Assembly: GCA_002683135.1 (NCBI GenBank)
Contig: NYSS01000105.1
Span: forward strand, 20,832 to 64,216
Source of the DNA: Planctomycetota bacterium
Lineage (GTDB): Bacteria; Planctomycetota; GCA-002687715
Direction: 5' to 3'
Length of the DNA: 43,385 nt
In this document: one piece after another, positions 16,527 through 26,800 of the stretch
How the letters are laid out: each line of letters begins with the position of its first letter
Numbering within the stretch: the first letter of the stretch is position 1
Notes under the pieces: generated by a model
What the model was told of the DNA's origin: nothing
Database searches by the model: none
What the model saw: only the letters and a program-made list of their open reading frames with translations
Program-made: the position numbers and the translations under genes

Positions 16527-18194
16527 TCAGCCGAGCTTGGGGCGCTTGAGGTGCCAGTCGGTCGCCTGCTGGTACTGCCAGGCGACCTCGAGGGCACGGC
16601 CGTCCCCGAAGAGGCGCCCGACGAAGCTGATGCTGGACGGCCGATTGCCGCTGGTCCCGAACCCGTTGGGGACGCACACCGTGGGATGCCCCGTGAAGTT
16701 GGTCGGGACCAGGACACCCCCCCGCCCCGGCGACACGAGCACGTCGAGCCCGGACATCATCTCCTCCCACGCATCGACGAGTCGTTGCCGGAGGCGCGTC
16801 GCCTGCAGGAACTCCACCGCGGGGTAGAACCGCGCGCGACGAAAGCTCGACGGCCACGCGTTGCGCCCCTGGCTGACCAGCTCCTTCACGCGTCCGTCAC
16901 GGGTGATGTCGTCGAACGCCGCCGCGGCTTCGACATTGAGGATCGGGTAGAGCTGCGCCGCCGCGATCTTCGGTAGCTCGACCGCCGTGATCTCTGCCCC
17001 CCGCTCGCGAAGGACATCGAGCACCGCCCGGTCCCGGCCGGCCCCGAACGCGCCCTTCACCGCGCCGACCCGATATCCCGACATGTCCTTCTCCGGAGCG
17101 AAACGAAACGCCGCCTGAACCGACGCCGGGTCCCGGTCGTCACGGCCGTGGATGGAATCGAATACGAGGGCGAGATCCGTAACATCCCGGGTGATCGGAC
17201 CGACCTTGTCCATGCTCCAGCAGAGAGCCATCGCGCCGTGACGGGTGACCCTTCCGAACGTAGGACGCAGCCCCGTGGCACCACAGCGCGTACACGGGCT
17301 GACGATGGACCCGAGGGTCTCGGTCCCGATCGCGAAGGGCAACAACCCCGCGGCCACCGCCGAGGCCGCCCCCGCCGACGAACCACTCGAGCCCTGCGCG
17401 GTGTTCCACGGATTGCGCGTCTTTCCGCCAAACCAAACGTCACCCATCGCCAGAGCGCCGAGGGTCAGCTTCGCGCACAGGACCGCACCCGCTTCTCGCA
17501 AGCGCTCGTAAACGCCCGCGTCAGCGTCTATGACCTGATGCTCGAACGGCTTCGCTCCCCAGGTCGTCGGGTAGCCCTTCACCGAGAACAGGTCCTTCAG
17601 GCCGTACGGGACGCCATGCAATGGACCCCGCCAACGTCCGGCTCGGAGCTCCTCGTCCGCCTGCGCCGCCTGCGCAAGCGCCAGGTCCTCCGTCAGCGTG
17701 ATGACGCAATGGAGCGTGGGGTCGAACCGCTTCAGCCGCGCCAGGCACGCGCGTGTCAGCTCGGTCGATGTGAGCTTGCGCGCCCGCAGCAGTCGCGCGA
17801 GCACGTGAACCGGGGCGAACGCCAGGTCCGTATCCGTCTTCGGTCGAGGTGGCATGCCCTTCGGCAACAGGGGCACACCGCTGCCCCCCGACCGGGGAAG
17901 TGGGTTGCGCGGCCGCGGACGAAACACGGACGCGGGAGCTTCCCCGTTGGTGATCCGCGCTTCCCGCAATCCCGCGATCCCCTGCGGCTGCCTCTTCAAA
18001 GCCGGCAACATCTGGTCGAGTTCATCAGCATCGAACGTGAGACCTGAGAGACGCTGGGCCTGCTCTATCGTCGCCCGCGTGATCTCGTCCACCGGGGCCT
18101 CCTGATCATCGGGAGCGCTGATCCGGCACGCGAGAGGCACCGCGGCCGCGGCGGCAAGAAACACCTGGCGACGATCGGGCTGTACGTTGCTCAT
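16527..18194 (-). CDS. amidase-signature family enzyme, exported
   Basis: A 555-residue amidase-signature hydrolase. The Ser-cisSer-Lys triad is K200 (VPYGLKDLF), S269 (QGSSGSSAG) and S296 (GTETLGSIVSP). The N-terminus carries twin arginines and a hydrophobic stretch (DRRQVFLAAAAAVPLAC), suggesting Tat export and possibly lipid attachment at C23. About 100 residues before the catalytic domain are atypical and proline/arginine-rich (~90-120). Family role: hydrolysis of carboxamides; relatives include GatA, but no gatB or gatC is nearby and the export signal argues against GatA. The start at 18194 is preferred over the ATG at 18203. TAAGAT lies 7 nt before the chosen ATG and no clear Shine-Dalgarno is present. 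Confidence 0.87.
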   Translation of the reverse strand: MSNVQPDRRQVFLAAAAAVPLACRISAPDDQEAPVDEITRATIEQAQRLSGLTFDADELDQMLPALKRQPQGIAGLREARITNGEAPASVFRPRPRNPLPRSGGSGVPLLPKGMPPRPKTDTDLAFAPVHVLARLLRARKLTSTELTRACLARLKRFDPTLHCVITLTEDLALAQAAQADEELRAGRWRGPLHGVPYGLKDLFSVKGYPTTWGAKPFEHQVIDADAGVYERLREAGAVLCAKLTLGALAMGDVWFGGKTRNPWNTAQGSSGSSAGAASAVAAGLLPFAIGTETLGSIVSPCTRCGATGLRPTFGRVTRHGAMALCWSMDKVGPITRDVTDLALVFDSIHGRDDRDPASVQAAFRFAPEKDMSGYRVGAVKGAFGAGRDRAVLDVLRERGAEITAVELPKIAAAQLYPILNVEAAAAFDDITRDGRVKELVSQGRNAWPSSFRRARFYPAVEFLQATRLRQRLVDAWEEMMSGLDVLVSPGRGGVLVPTNFTGHPTVCVPNGFGTSGNRPSSISFVGRLFGDGRALEVAWQYQQATDWHLKRPKLG

Positions 18195-18201
18195 GCCCCA
18201 C

Positions 18202-18207
18202 ATCTTA
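18202..18207 (-). promoter_or_regulatory. -10-like TAAGAT of the amidase gene (leaderless)
   Basis: TAAGAT on the minus strand ends 7 bases before the ATG at 18194. No -35 was recognised. It lies in the 44-bp divergent gap shared with the aminopeptidase N gene. Confidence 0.3.
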
Positions 18208-18224
18208 ATCGAGACGCGGCCTGC

Positions 18225-18230
18225 TATGAT
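18225..18230 (+). promoter_or_regulatory. -10 box TATGAT of the aminopeptidase N gene (leaderless)
   Basis: TATGAT ends 8 bases before the ATG at 18239, and the intervening CGCGGCGC is not a Shine-Dalgarno. Spacing predicts transcription starting at or next to the start codon. Confidence 0.4.
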
Positions 18231-18238
18231 CGCGGCGC

Positions 18239-20764
18239 ATGACGCGTGACGCGCTCACAGAATCCGAAGCTTTGACCCGATGCCAGCGTGTCGCGAACGT
18301 GAGCTACGCCCTGTCCCTGGTCATCGACGGCGAGCGCCCTCAGTACGACGGCGAAGCCACGATCCGCTTCCAGAGCACGGACCCGTCATCGGCGACCTTC
18401 CTCGACTTCACGGGCGGCGAGATCTTCGAATGCGTCGTCAACGGCGCTAATTACGATCTGGCGCTGCGCCACTCGCATCGGATCGAACTGCCTGCGCGGC
18501 TGTTGGAGAGCGAAAACGAGGTCCGCGTCCGCTACCGCAACGACTATGACCGGACGGGATCCGGCTTCCACCGGTTCCAGGATCCGGAGGACGGGGAGGT
18601 GTACCTCTACACCGATTTCGAGCCGTATTGCGCACACCGCCTGTTCCCCTGCTTCGATCAGCCGGACCTCAAGGCGACCTATGACGTCGACGTGACGGCC
18701 CCGCAAGCATGGGTCGTCGTCGCGAACGGCGCCGAGGACCGACGCGAGGCCGTCGGCGATGGGGCCATCCGACGCCACTTCGCCCAGCTGGACCCCTTCA
18801 GCACATACCTGTTCGCCGTGATCGCTGGCCCCTACGTATCCAAGCACGATACGTCCGGATCGGTCGCGCTCGGAGTCTATTGCCGCAAGAGCCTCGAGCG
18901 ATTCTTCGATCACGAAGAGGTGTTCGAGATCACCCGCCAAGGATTCGCCTTCTACACGGACTACTTCGACCAGCCGTACCCGTTCGGCAAGTACGACCAG
19001 CTGTTCGTACCCGAGTACAACTCCGGCGCCATGGAGAACGTCGGAGCGGTGACGTTCAACGAAAGCCAGGTGTTCCGTGATCCGCCGACGGAGACACAGC
19101 GGCTGGTCCGGGCTGAGGTGATCCTCCACGAGCTCGCCCACATGTGGTTCGGCAACCTCGTGACGATGAAGTGGTGGGACGGGCTATGGCTGAACGAGAG
19201 CTTCGCAACGTACATCTCATTCCTCGCCATGTCCGAGGCGACGCGGTTCCAGGACTGCTGGCAGAACTTCCTCGGATCGATCAAGACCTGGGCATACAGA
19301 GAGGACCAGAAGCCGACCACGCACCCGATCGCATGTACGGTGGACGACACAGACCAGACCTTCCTCAACTTCGATGGCATCACCTATGGCAAGGGTGCGG
19401 CCGTCTTGAAGCAGCTCCGCGCATCCCTGGGAGCCACCGGTTTCCGTGAGGGCCTGAGGCTGTACTTCAGGCGTCACGCCTGGGGTAACACGACGATAGG
19501 CGACTTCCTCGGCGCGCTCAGTGAAGGCGCCGACAAGGACTTGAACCACTGGTCGCAACGCTGGCTCGAGACGAGCGGCGTGAACACCATCCAGGCGGTA
19601 CCGTCGGACAACGGGTCGGTTCTCCGTCAACAGCCAGGGAACGGCGACGCCGTGCTGAGACCCCATCATCTCGAGGTGGCCCTTTACACCCACCAGAACG
19701 GGGCGCTCGCGGCGGCGGAATCCGTGACCGTCGCGCTTGAAGGCGCTGAGGCCTCCCTCCCGGTCACGGCGACGGCGACGGCCGCCTCCGTACTCTGGCC
19801 GAATCAGGACGACCACGCCTACGCCCGCGTCCTGCTCGACGACGCCTCGCTCGCGACCGTCAAGTCGTCTCTCGACAAGATCGACGACCCCCTGGTGCGA
19901 ATGGGCCTTTGGTGCACCTTCTGGGAAATGGTCCGCGAGGGCGCCCTCCCCCCCTCCGACCACATCGCACTCGGCGCCCGCTTCCTCGTAAACGAGACCC
20001 GCCCCGAGATCGTCCAAACGAACCTGAGGCTGGTCACCGTCTCCATGCGCCGCTACCTCCCGCTCGGCGCGCAAAGCGCGGCGGGCGCGGTCCTGATGGG
20101 CGCGGCCAAGGACGCCTGTGAACACCACCCGACGGGGAGCGACCTCCAGTTACTGTGGGGGCGCGCGGCACCCGGATTCGTCGCCGACACCCATCAGGCC
20201 CGGGACCTCGCCACCTGGATCAGCGGGGGTGCGCCGGGTGCGTTGCCCGTCGACCAGGGCCTTCGATGGCGCATCCTCTCGCGCATGTCGGCCTTCGCGC
20301 TCGACGGCGTCGCAGACCTACTGTCAGCCGAGACGGGACGGGACCCCTCCGATCGTGGCGTGAAGGCGCGGTTCGCCGCTGAGGCCGCCGCACCCGACCT
20401 CGACGTCAAACGCCCGCTGTTCGAGCGCTTCGTTCGGCCAGCTCCGGGAGACTCGGCCGATCTGCTCAAGGCGGGCATGGGCAGCTTCTTTCAGCCCCAC
20501 CAGGCGGCGTCCGCGAGCGAGTTCGGCCTCCGCTATTTCGAGGTCCTCTCCGAGGTGGTCCGGGAGCAGGAGCTGGAGTACGCCACCCGGGGCTTCGCCC
20601 GGCTGCTGGTCCCCCATGCCATCGCCTCCCCCGCTCTCATAGCTGCCGCCGAGGCTGCGTTGGAGCGCGCACGCGGGACCCCGATCCTGGAACGCGTGCT
20701 CCTTGAGGAAACAGACGAGATGGCCCGCGCGGTCCGTCTGAGGGCATCTGGGGCCCCTCAGTAG
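18239..20764 (+). CDS. pepN: aminopeptidase N, M1 family metallopeptidase
   Basis: An 841-residue M1 zinc aminopeptidase, similar in length to the actinobacterial/eukaryotic type of PepN. The substrate-recognition exopeptidase motif is GAMEN at 263-267. The zinc site is H297-E298-x-x-H301 with the third ligand E320 (HELAHMWFGNLVTMKWWDG... LNES). The N-terminal beta-sandwich (~1-190) and the C-terminal ERAP1-type helical domain (~500-841) are both present. It lacks a signal peptide, so it should act in the cytoplasm, releasing N-terminal residues from peptides. It is divergent from the amidase gene by 44 bp. The gene symbol reflects family membership rather than proven orthology to the E. coli enzyme. 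Confidence 0.93.
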   Translation: MTRDALTESEALTRCQRVANVSYALSLVIDGERPQYDGEATIRFQSTDPSSATFLDFTGGEIFECVVNGANYDLALRHSHRIELPARLLESENEVRVRYRNDYDRTGSGFHRFQDPEDGEVYLYTDFEPYCAHRLFPCFDQPDLKATYDVDVTAPQAWVVVANGAEDRREAVGDGAIRRHFAQLDPFSTYLFAVIAGPYVSKHDTSGSVALGVYCRKSLERFFDHEEVFEITRQGFAFYTDYFDQPYPFGKYDQLFVPEYNSGAMENVGAVTFNESQVFRDPPTETQRLVRAEVILHELAHMWFGNLVTMKWWDGLWLNESFATYISFLAMSEATRFQDCWQNFLGSIKTWAYREDQKPTTHPIACTVDDTDQTFLNFDGITYGKGAAVLKQLRASLGATGFREGLRLYFRRHAWGNTTIGDFLGALSEGADKDLNHWSQRWLETSGVNTIQAVPSDNGSVLRQQPGNGDAVLRPHHLEVALYTHQNGALAAAESVTVALEGAEASLPVTATATAASVLWPNQDDHAYARVLLDDASLATVKSSLDKIDDPLVRMGLWCTFWEMVREGALPPSDHIALGARFLVNETRPEIVQTNLRLVTVSMRRYLPLGAQSAAGAVLMGAAKDACEHHPTGSDLQLLWGRAAPGFVADTHQARDLATWISGGAPGALPVDQGLRWRILSRMSAFALDGVADLLSAETGRDPSDRGVKARFAAEAAAPDLDVKRPLFERFVRPAPGDSADLLKAGMGSFFQPHQAASASEFGLRYFEVLSEVVREQELEYATRGFARLLVPHAIASPALIAAAEAALERARGTPILERVLLEETDEMARAVRLRASGAPQ

Positions 20765-20796
20765 GGAGGCAAGGAGGCCCCCGCCGAGACCGGCGG

Positions 20797-22083
20797 CTAC
20801 CGATCTTCGATCGAGACGTAGTCGCGCAGAGTCGGCCCTGTGTAGACCTGGCGAGGGCGGCCGATCCGGAAGTCGTCCTGGTGGTGCATCTCCACCCACT
20901 GGGCGATCCAACCAGGCAGACGTCCCATGGCGAACAGGACCGTGAACATGGGCACCGGGATGCCGATCGCCTTGTAGATGATGCCCGAGTAGAAGTCCAC
21001 GTTCGGATAGAGCTTGCGCTCGATGAAGTACGGATCGTTCAGGGCCACTTCTTCAAGGTCCATGCCAATATCGAGCAACCGGCTCTTTACACCGAGCTTG
21101 TCGAGGACCTCAATCGCGGTCTTGCGCAGGATCTTCGCCCGGGGGTCGTAGTTCTTGTAGACCCGATGCCCGAACCCCATGAGACGAGCCGAGTCGCCTT
21201 TGTCTTTGGCTCGCGCGACGAACTTGGCCGCGGAGCCCTCCTCCCGCTCGATGCGCTCGAGCATCTCGATGACCTTCTGGTTCGCGCCACCGTGAAGCGG
21301 GCCCCACAGCGCTCCAATGCCAGCCGCGATGCAGGCGAACAAGTGCGGCCGCGAGCTACCCACGAGGCGCACGGCGGAGGTGCTGCAGTTTTGTTCGTGG
21401 TCGGCGTGAAGCACGAGGAGTTGGTCAACAGCCTTCGCGATAACGGGATCGGGCTCGTAGGACTCGCACGGTGTCGCGAACATCATGCGCAAGAAATTCG
21501 ACGAGTAGTCGAGGTCGTTGTCCGGGTAGATCGCAGGCTGCCCCTTGGAGTGCTTGAAGCAGAGCGCCGCGATGGTCGGCAACTTCGCGATGAGACGGAT
21601 GATCGCGGACTGAGTGCGCTCAGGGCTACCGAGATCGTGCAGGTGGGGATAGAACGTCGACAACGCTGCGACCACGGTCGAACAAACCGCCATCGGGTGC
21701 GCGTCCTTGGGGAGCGCCCGATAGAACCGGTTCACGTCCTCATGGAGCATGGTGTGACGGCTGACGCTCCGCTGGAACGCCTGGAGTTCATCGCCGTTCG
21801 GCAGCTCGCCGTTCAACAACAGGCTGCAGACCTCGAGGAACGAACTGCGCTCGGCGAGCTGCTCGATCGGGTAGCCGCAATAGCGCAGGATCCCCTTCTC
21901 ACCATCGATGAACGTTATGTCGCTCTTGCAGGACCCTGTGTTGGCATAGCCGGGGTCGTAGGTGATGGCCCCGGTCTCGGCGCGCAGGTGGCGAATATCG
22001 AGCGCAACCTCTTCCTCAGAACCCTGCACCACCGGCAGGTCGATTGTCTTGTCTCCGATTTTCAGCGTTGCTTTGTCGGGCAT
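20797..22083 (-). CDS. gltA: citrate synthase (type II-like)
   Basis: A 428-residue citrate synthase, the same length as the hexameric E. coli-type enzyme. It retains the N-terminal beta-rich region typical of that type (DKTIDLPVVQGSE). Active-site histidines lie in GALWGPLHGGANQ and GFGHRVYKNYDP, and the catalytic aspartate in PNVDFYSGI. It condenses oxaloacetate and acetyl-CoA to citrate at entry to the TCA cycle. AAGG lies ~10 nt before ATG 22083. It is a single gene, convergent with pepN (32 bp apart, with a weak hairpin CCGCC/GGCGG between) and followed upstream by the OYE gene on the same strand. Confidence 0.96.
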   Translation of the reverse strand: MPDKATLKIGDKTIDLPVVQGSEEEVALDIRHLRAETGAITYDPGYANTGSCKSDITFIDGEKGILRYCGYPIEQLAERSSFLEVCSLLLNGELPNGDELQAFQRSVSRHTMLHEDVNRFYRALPKDAHPMAVCSTVVAALSTFYPHLHDLGSPERTQSAIIRLIAKLPTIAALCFKHSKGQPAIYPDNDLDYSSNFLRMMFATPCESYEPDPVIAKAVDQLLVLHADHEQNCSTSAVRLVGSSRPHLFACIAAGIGALWGPLHGGANQKVIEMLERIEREEGSAAKFVARAKDKGDSARLMGFGHRVYKNYDPRAKILRKTAIEVLDKLGVKSRLLDIGMDLEEVALNDPYFIERKLYPNVDFYSGIIYKAIGIPVPMFTVLFAMGRLPGWIAQWVEMHHQDDFRIGRPRQVYTGPTLRDYVSIEDR

Positions 22084-22152
22084 GAATGGCCTTCAACGTC
22101 CGGATTTGGGCAGTCACGTTACCAATATTCGCCCGGGTCACACGGCCAGACG

Positions 22153-23631
<1,479 letters not shown>

Positions 23632-23644
23632 GCTCCCTACCTCG

Positions 23645-24676
23645 TCACTTTCCGACCCGATTCCGGCCGCCCGCCTTGGCCGCGTAGAGGACCTGGTCAG
23701 CGCGAGCGATCCACTCGACGACGGGCTCCCCCAGTCGGCGCTCCGCCACGCCAAAGGAAGCCGTCAGCCCCAGCCCCGCGGCGGTACGCTGCCAGTCGTG
23801 ATGGGCGAAGGAGCAACGGATACGCTCCGCCACTTCTTCAGCCCCGTCGCGATCCGTGCGCGGGAGCATGACGAGCAATTCATCGCCCCCGTAGCGGACA
23901 CAGGTGTCCTCGTCGCGGATCTCCACGAGGACGATCTTGGCGACCGCGCGGAGGACCTCGTCGCCAACAGCGTGGCCGTGGGTGTCGTTGACCGCCTTGA
24001 AGTGATCCAGATCGATAAAAATGGCGGACACCTGGTGACCGTTCTCATCGAACCGTTGCAGGGCCTCGGGGAGGTCGTCCTCACAGTAGGCGCGGCTCTT
24101 GAGCCCGGTGAGCGGATCGGTGTCGGCCGACGCCAGCTTCTCCTGCACGCGACGCAGGTGGGACAACTCGTCCGGGGTGAAGAGGTCGAGGCGCAGGCTG
24201 ATCGCGCCGAGCTCGATCAGGTCACCCGGCCGCACTGCGCTCTGGCGCACGCTGTAACCATTGATCGCCACGCCGTTGGTCGACCCGCAATCCTCGATGC
24301 CAAGCTGTCCCGAATCCGGGTAGCCGATGATCGCGTGCCTGCGCGAGATCGACGGATGGTCGAGGACCAGATCGGCGTCGGCATCGCGGCCGATGACGAT
24401 CTCGCCGCCCTCCGGCACCGTCGCGAAACGGAGCATCTGCTCCCCCGCCACGACCTGAACGGTGGGCAACAGCTCCTGGCGAAACCGGGGCTCCCGAGGC
24501 AACGAGACCGTCACCCCCGAACGCCGGTATGGGAGGGGCGGTTCCGTGGCGCGCTCAGGGCTCGCCCCACCCTCGTCGAGCGGCGGCTCAGGAGATTGAG
24601 CCGACGACTCCTCGCCCCTCTTTTCCGATCTAGGAAATAAGCTCAATCTGCCTCCATTCGCAGCTGGGTTCTCCAT
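23645..24676 (-). CDS. FHA-GGDEF diguanylate cyclase
   Basis: A 343-residue cytoplasmic protein. Residues ~78-165 form an FHA phosphothreonine-binding domain (IVIGRDADADLVLDHPSISR, then GSTNGVAING). Residues ~180-340 form a GGDEF domain with an intact catalytic GGDEL at 263-267 and an inhibitory RxxD site (RDED, 254-257) exactly five residues before it. It should therefore make c-di-GMP from two GTP and be product-inhibited. The ~75-residue N-terminus is low-complexity, rich in Pro, Glu and Ser. The FHA domain implies control by a Ser/Thr kinase; a kinase is encoded at 11890-16038, but a link is only inference. The start at 24676 has no strong Shine-Dalgarno. Confidence 0.92.
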   Translation of the reverse strand: MENPAANGGRLSLFPRSEKRGEESSAQSPEPPLDEGGASPERATEPPLPYRRSGVTVSLPREPRFRQELLPTVQVVAGEQMLRFATVPEGGEIVIGRDADADLVLDHPSISRRHAIIGYPDSGQLGIEDCGSTNGVAINGYSVRQSAVRPGDLIELGAISLRLDLFTPDELSHLRRVQEKLASADTDPLTGLKSRAYCEDDLPEALQRFDENGHQVSAIFIDLDHFKAVNDTHGHAVGDEVLRAVAKIVLVEIRDEDTCVRYGGDELLVMLPRTDRDGAEEVAERIRCSFAHHDWQRTAAGLGLTASFGVAERRLGEPVVEWIARADQVLYAAKAGGRNRVGK

Positions 24677-24737
24677 ACGGACTCGCGGGAGAAAGCCGCA
24701 ACCAGGAATGAAAAACCCACCTCGAACCGGAAGCTAA

Positions 24738-24751
24738 CACACTATGGTGTG
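24738..24751. promoter_or_regulatory. inverted repeat over the -10 of the lipoprotein gene
   Basis: CACAC-TATG-GTGTG is an inverted repeat with 5-bp arms. It contains TATGGT (24743-24748), whose end is 7 bases before the ATG at 24756, again without a Shine-Dalgarno. The overlap suggests a repressor site on a leaderless promoter. The first in-frame ATG (24744) falls inside the hexamer. Confidence 0.35.
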
Positions 24752-24755
24752 GGCT

Positions 24756-25247
24756 ATGAAACTCGCGCCCCTCCTCGTGTTCGCAGCGCTGCTGCTCCCC
24801 TCCTGTGGGGAGGAGTGGCAGCCACCGGCGAAGAAGCCCGCCCGCAAACCGAGCGCTCCCCTTGTCGACAGCAGCGGCGCCCCCAGCCTGGGCTCCGAGC
24901 ACGACCCCGCGCTCAAGCCCCACTTCGGGATTTCAACCGTCACCAGGGACACCTGGATCCTGCCGAAGATCTCACACTACAAGAACTTCGCGCGGGTCCA
25001 CTTCGGCAAGTCCCCGACCCGCGGAGACCACGACACGTGGGAGATGCGCCAGAAGGAAGGCCGCGTGTTCGAGATCGCCAAGGGCACGAAGGTCAAGCGG
25101 CGGAAGAAGAACCGCTTCCAGATGAACGACGGCCAGATCATCACCTTTATCTCCGTGGAGGTCGCCGACGGTTCGATGACCGACGACCACGGGTATCCAC
25201 GACGCGGCAACATCTTCGTGGACTACCTCAGCGACCCGGTCAAGTAG
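24756..25247 (+). CDS. small predicted lipoprotein of unknown function
   Basis: A 163-residue protein starting MKLAPLLVFAALLLPSC with a lipobox-like LPSC (C17), predicting export and lipid attachment. A proline/lysine-rich linker follows (PPAKKPARKPSAP). Residues ~60-163 are a compact domain with many charged residues (KGTKVKRRKKNRF, FISVEVADGSM). I do not recognise the domain. An upstream in-frame ATG at 24744 would add four residues before the signal sequence and is less likely. It is convergent with the acyl-CoA dehydrogenase gene; the 97-bp gap holds a 14-bp palindrome GGATCGCGCGATCC (25253-25266). Confidence 0.65.
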   Translation: MKLAPLLVFAALLLPSCGEEWQPPAKKPARKPSAPLVDSSGAPSLGSEHDPALKPHFGISTVTRDTWILPKISHYKNFARVHFGKSPTRGDHDTWEMRQKEGRVFEIAKGTKVKRRKKNRFQMNDGQIITFISVEVADGSMTDDHGYPRRGNIFVDYLSDPVK

Positions 25248-25344
25248 ACCGAGGATCGCGCGATCCGGGTCATCGGACATTGACCGGATCGTCAACCAAC
25301 GCAGCGAATCCACCACCGCTGCCGAAGGTGGGATACCGAGCCGA

Positions 25345-26538
25345 TCAGTCGAGCAGCCGACGGATGTCTGGAACCAGCGGAGACGCCACCTGCGTCTTCA
25401 GCGCCCGGTTCGAGCCCTCCCCGACACGGGTGACGAAGAGGTCATCGTGGTGGCGAATCATCCCGAACTCGTCCAGGCACGCGACCCCGCCACACACCTC
25501 CATCGCCTCGACGAGGAGATGGCTGGCGACACGTGAGCACTCAATCTTCACCTTTGCCGCTTGCTCACGAGCCAGCGTCCCTTGGTCGTACTGCCTGCAA
25601 AGTTCCATGAGCCAGGTCAGGCCCTGCTCCAGCGCGATGTCCATATCGACGAGGACGTCCTGGACACGTTGGAAACGGCCGATGGGCTTGTCAGCGAACT
25701 GAATGCGCTCCTGCGCGAAATGTCGCGTCTTGTCCAGGGCGAACGCCAGGCTCGACAGGGCCAGTCCGGCGATGAAGAGGCGGCCGCCATTCAGGGTCGT
25801 GACCATGACCTTGAACCCCTCGTTCAACTCGCCGAGGATCATGTCGTCGTCGACCCGCACGCCGTCGAATCCGATGGATCCGGTGGACGACTGTTCCCAC
25901 ACCTTCTTGCCGCCCATCTCGTTGTACGAAACGCCTTCCGCGTCCATCGGGACGATGAAGCACGTGGAGCGGTGGGCGTGGCGCCCGCCGGGTTCCGTGA
26001 GCGCATGGACGACGACGTGGCTCGCCCACTTGGCGTTGGTGCTCCAGCACTTCTCCCCCCGGATGATCCAACCCTCACCATCCCTGGTGGCAACCACCTC
26101 CGGGTTCGCCGCATCCGAGCCCCGTCCGGGCTCGGACAACCCAAAGACGAACATGCGCTCCCCCCGCGCGAGGGCCGCCAGGTGGGCCTCCTTCTGGGCG
26201 TCCGAGCCGCACATCATGAGCGGCTTGCTGCCCAGAGAAGTCGCGGCGCCCGGGGTGATCGCCACAGAATGGCTGTGGTACCCGAGGGCGAGTCCCATGA
26301 GCACCAGATCGGTGTGCTGGCCCCCCTGACCGCCGAAGTGATCCTCGATGGTGATCCCGAACAGCCCCATATCGGCCATCGATTTGATGGCGTCGTCGGG
26401 GATCAGTTCATGGGCCCGCTCCCACTCCAAGATCCTGGGCGCGATGGTCTCATCTGCGTAGCGCGCGACCTCTTCGAAGAAGAGGAACCGGTCCTCGTTG
26501 ACCAGGGGCTTTAGGTAAGTGTCGATCCGTCGATCCAT
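25345..26538 (-). CDS. acyl-CoA dehydrogenase
   Basis: A 397-residue acyl-CoA dehydrogenase with all three domains. The FAD/substrate loop is FGLSEPGRGSDAA. The middle beta-domain includes WIIRGEKCWSTNAKWASH. The C-terminal helices include VCGGVACLDEF. The catalytic base is E374 in RVGEGSNRALK, the position used by short- and medium-chain enzymes. It transfers electrons from an acyl-CoA to electron-transfer flavoprotein in fatty-acid or amino-acid breakdown; chain length is not deducible. ATG 26538 is preferred over ATG 26562 because GGGAG precedes it. No etfAB or other beta-oxidation genes are adjacent. Confidence 0.9.
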   Translation of the reverse strand: MDRRIDTYLKPLVNEDRFLFFEEVARYADETIAPRILEWERAHELIPDDAIKSMADMGLFGITIEDHFGGQGGQHTDLVLMGLALGYHSHSVAITPGAATSLGSKPLMMCGSDAQKEAHLAALARGERMFVFGLSEPGRGSDAANPEVVATRDGEGWIIRGEKCWSTNAKWASHVVVHALTEPGGRHAHRSTCFIVPMDAEGVSYNEMGGKKVWEQSSTGSIGFDGVRVDDDMILGELNEGFKVMVTTLNGGRLFIAGLALSSLAFALDKTRHFAQERIQFADKPIGRFQRVQDVLVDMDIALEQGLTWLMELCRQYDQGTLAREQAAKVKIECSRVASHLLVEAMEVCGGVACLDEFGMIRHHDDLFVTRVGEGSNRALKTQVASPLVPDIRRLLD

Positions 26539-26800
26539 GAAGCCACTATCTCCCAAAGTCATGGCATGGGCACTCGATGCGTCCAGCGGGGTGCGACATG
26601 CTAACGATCCGGAGGCAGGGGGCTCAACGGCTCGAATCCCCCTCCTTCGCCCTCACTCTCATCTTCAGCCCCCGTCTCGAGCGATAGAGACATGAGCCGG
26701 TCAACGTCCTCAACTCCGCAAACCCGCACTCGGCACAGGGTAAGGGGAGGACGTTCGTTATGATGTGCCGAGGATTGGCGCCTCAGGGAGGCGAGTGGTC
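26539..26800. other. 262-bp divergent intergenic region
   Basis: This is the longest gap in the window. It holds a -10-like TATGAT on the plus strand at 26759-26764, placing a ~30-nt leader before the next gene. It also has a G/C hairpin near 26605-26650 (GGGGG against CCCCC, with GGAG/CTCC outside). The text resembles a tRNA T-loop (GGCTCGAATCC) but no cloverleaf can be built. No ORF with a plausible start was seen. Confidence 0.4.

Noticed and set aside
25253..25266. Perfect 14-bp palindrome GGATCGCGCGATCC between convergent genes
   Set aside because: Too short for a terminator stem with loop, no T-run, and no sign of a partner copy; likely chance in high-GC sequence.
26590..26660. tRNA-Ser-like text (TGCTAAC followed by GGCTCGAATCC and CTCCTTCGCC)
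   Set aside because: Neither the anticodon stem, the T-stem nor an acceptor stem can be paired, so no cloverleaf exists. It could be a decayed tRNA at most.
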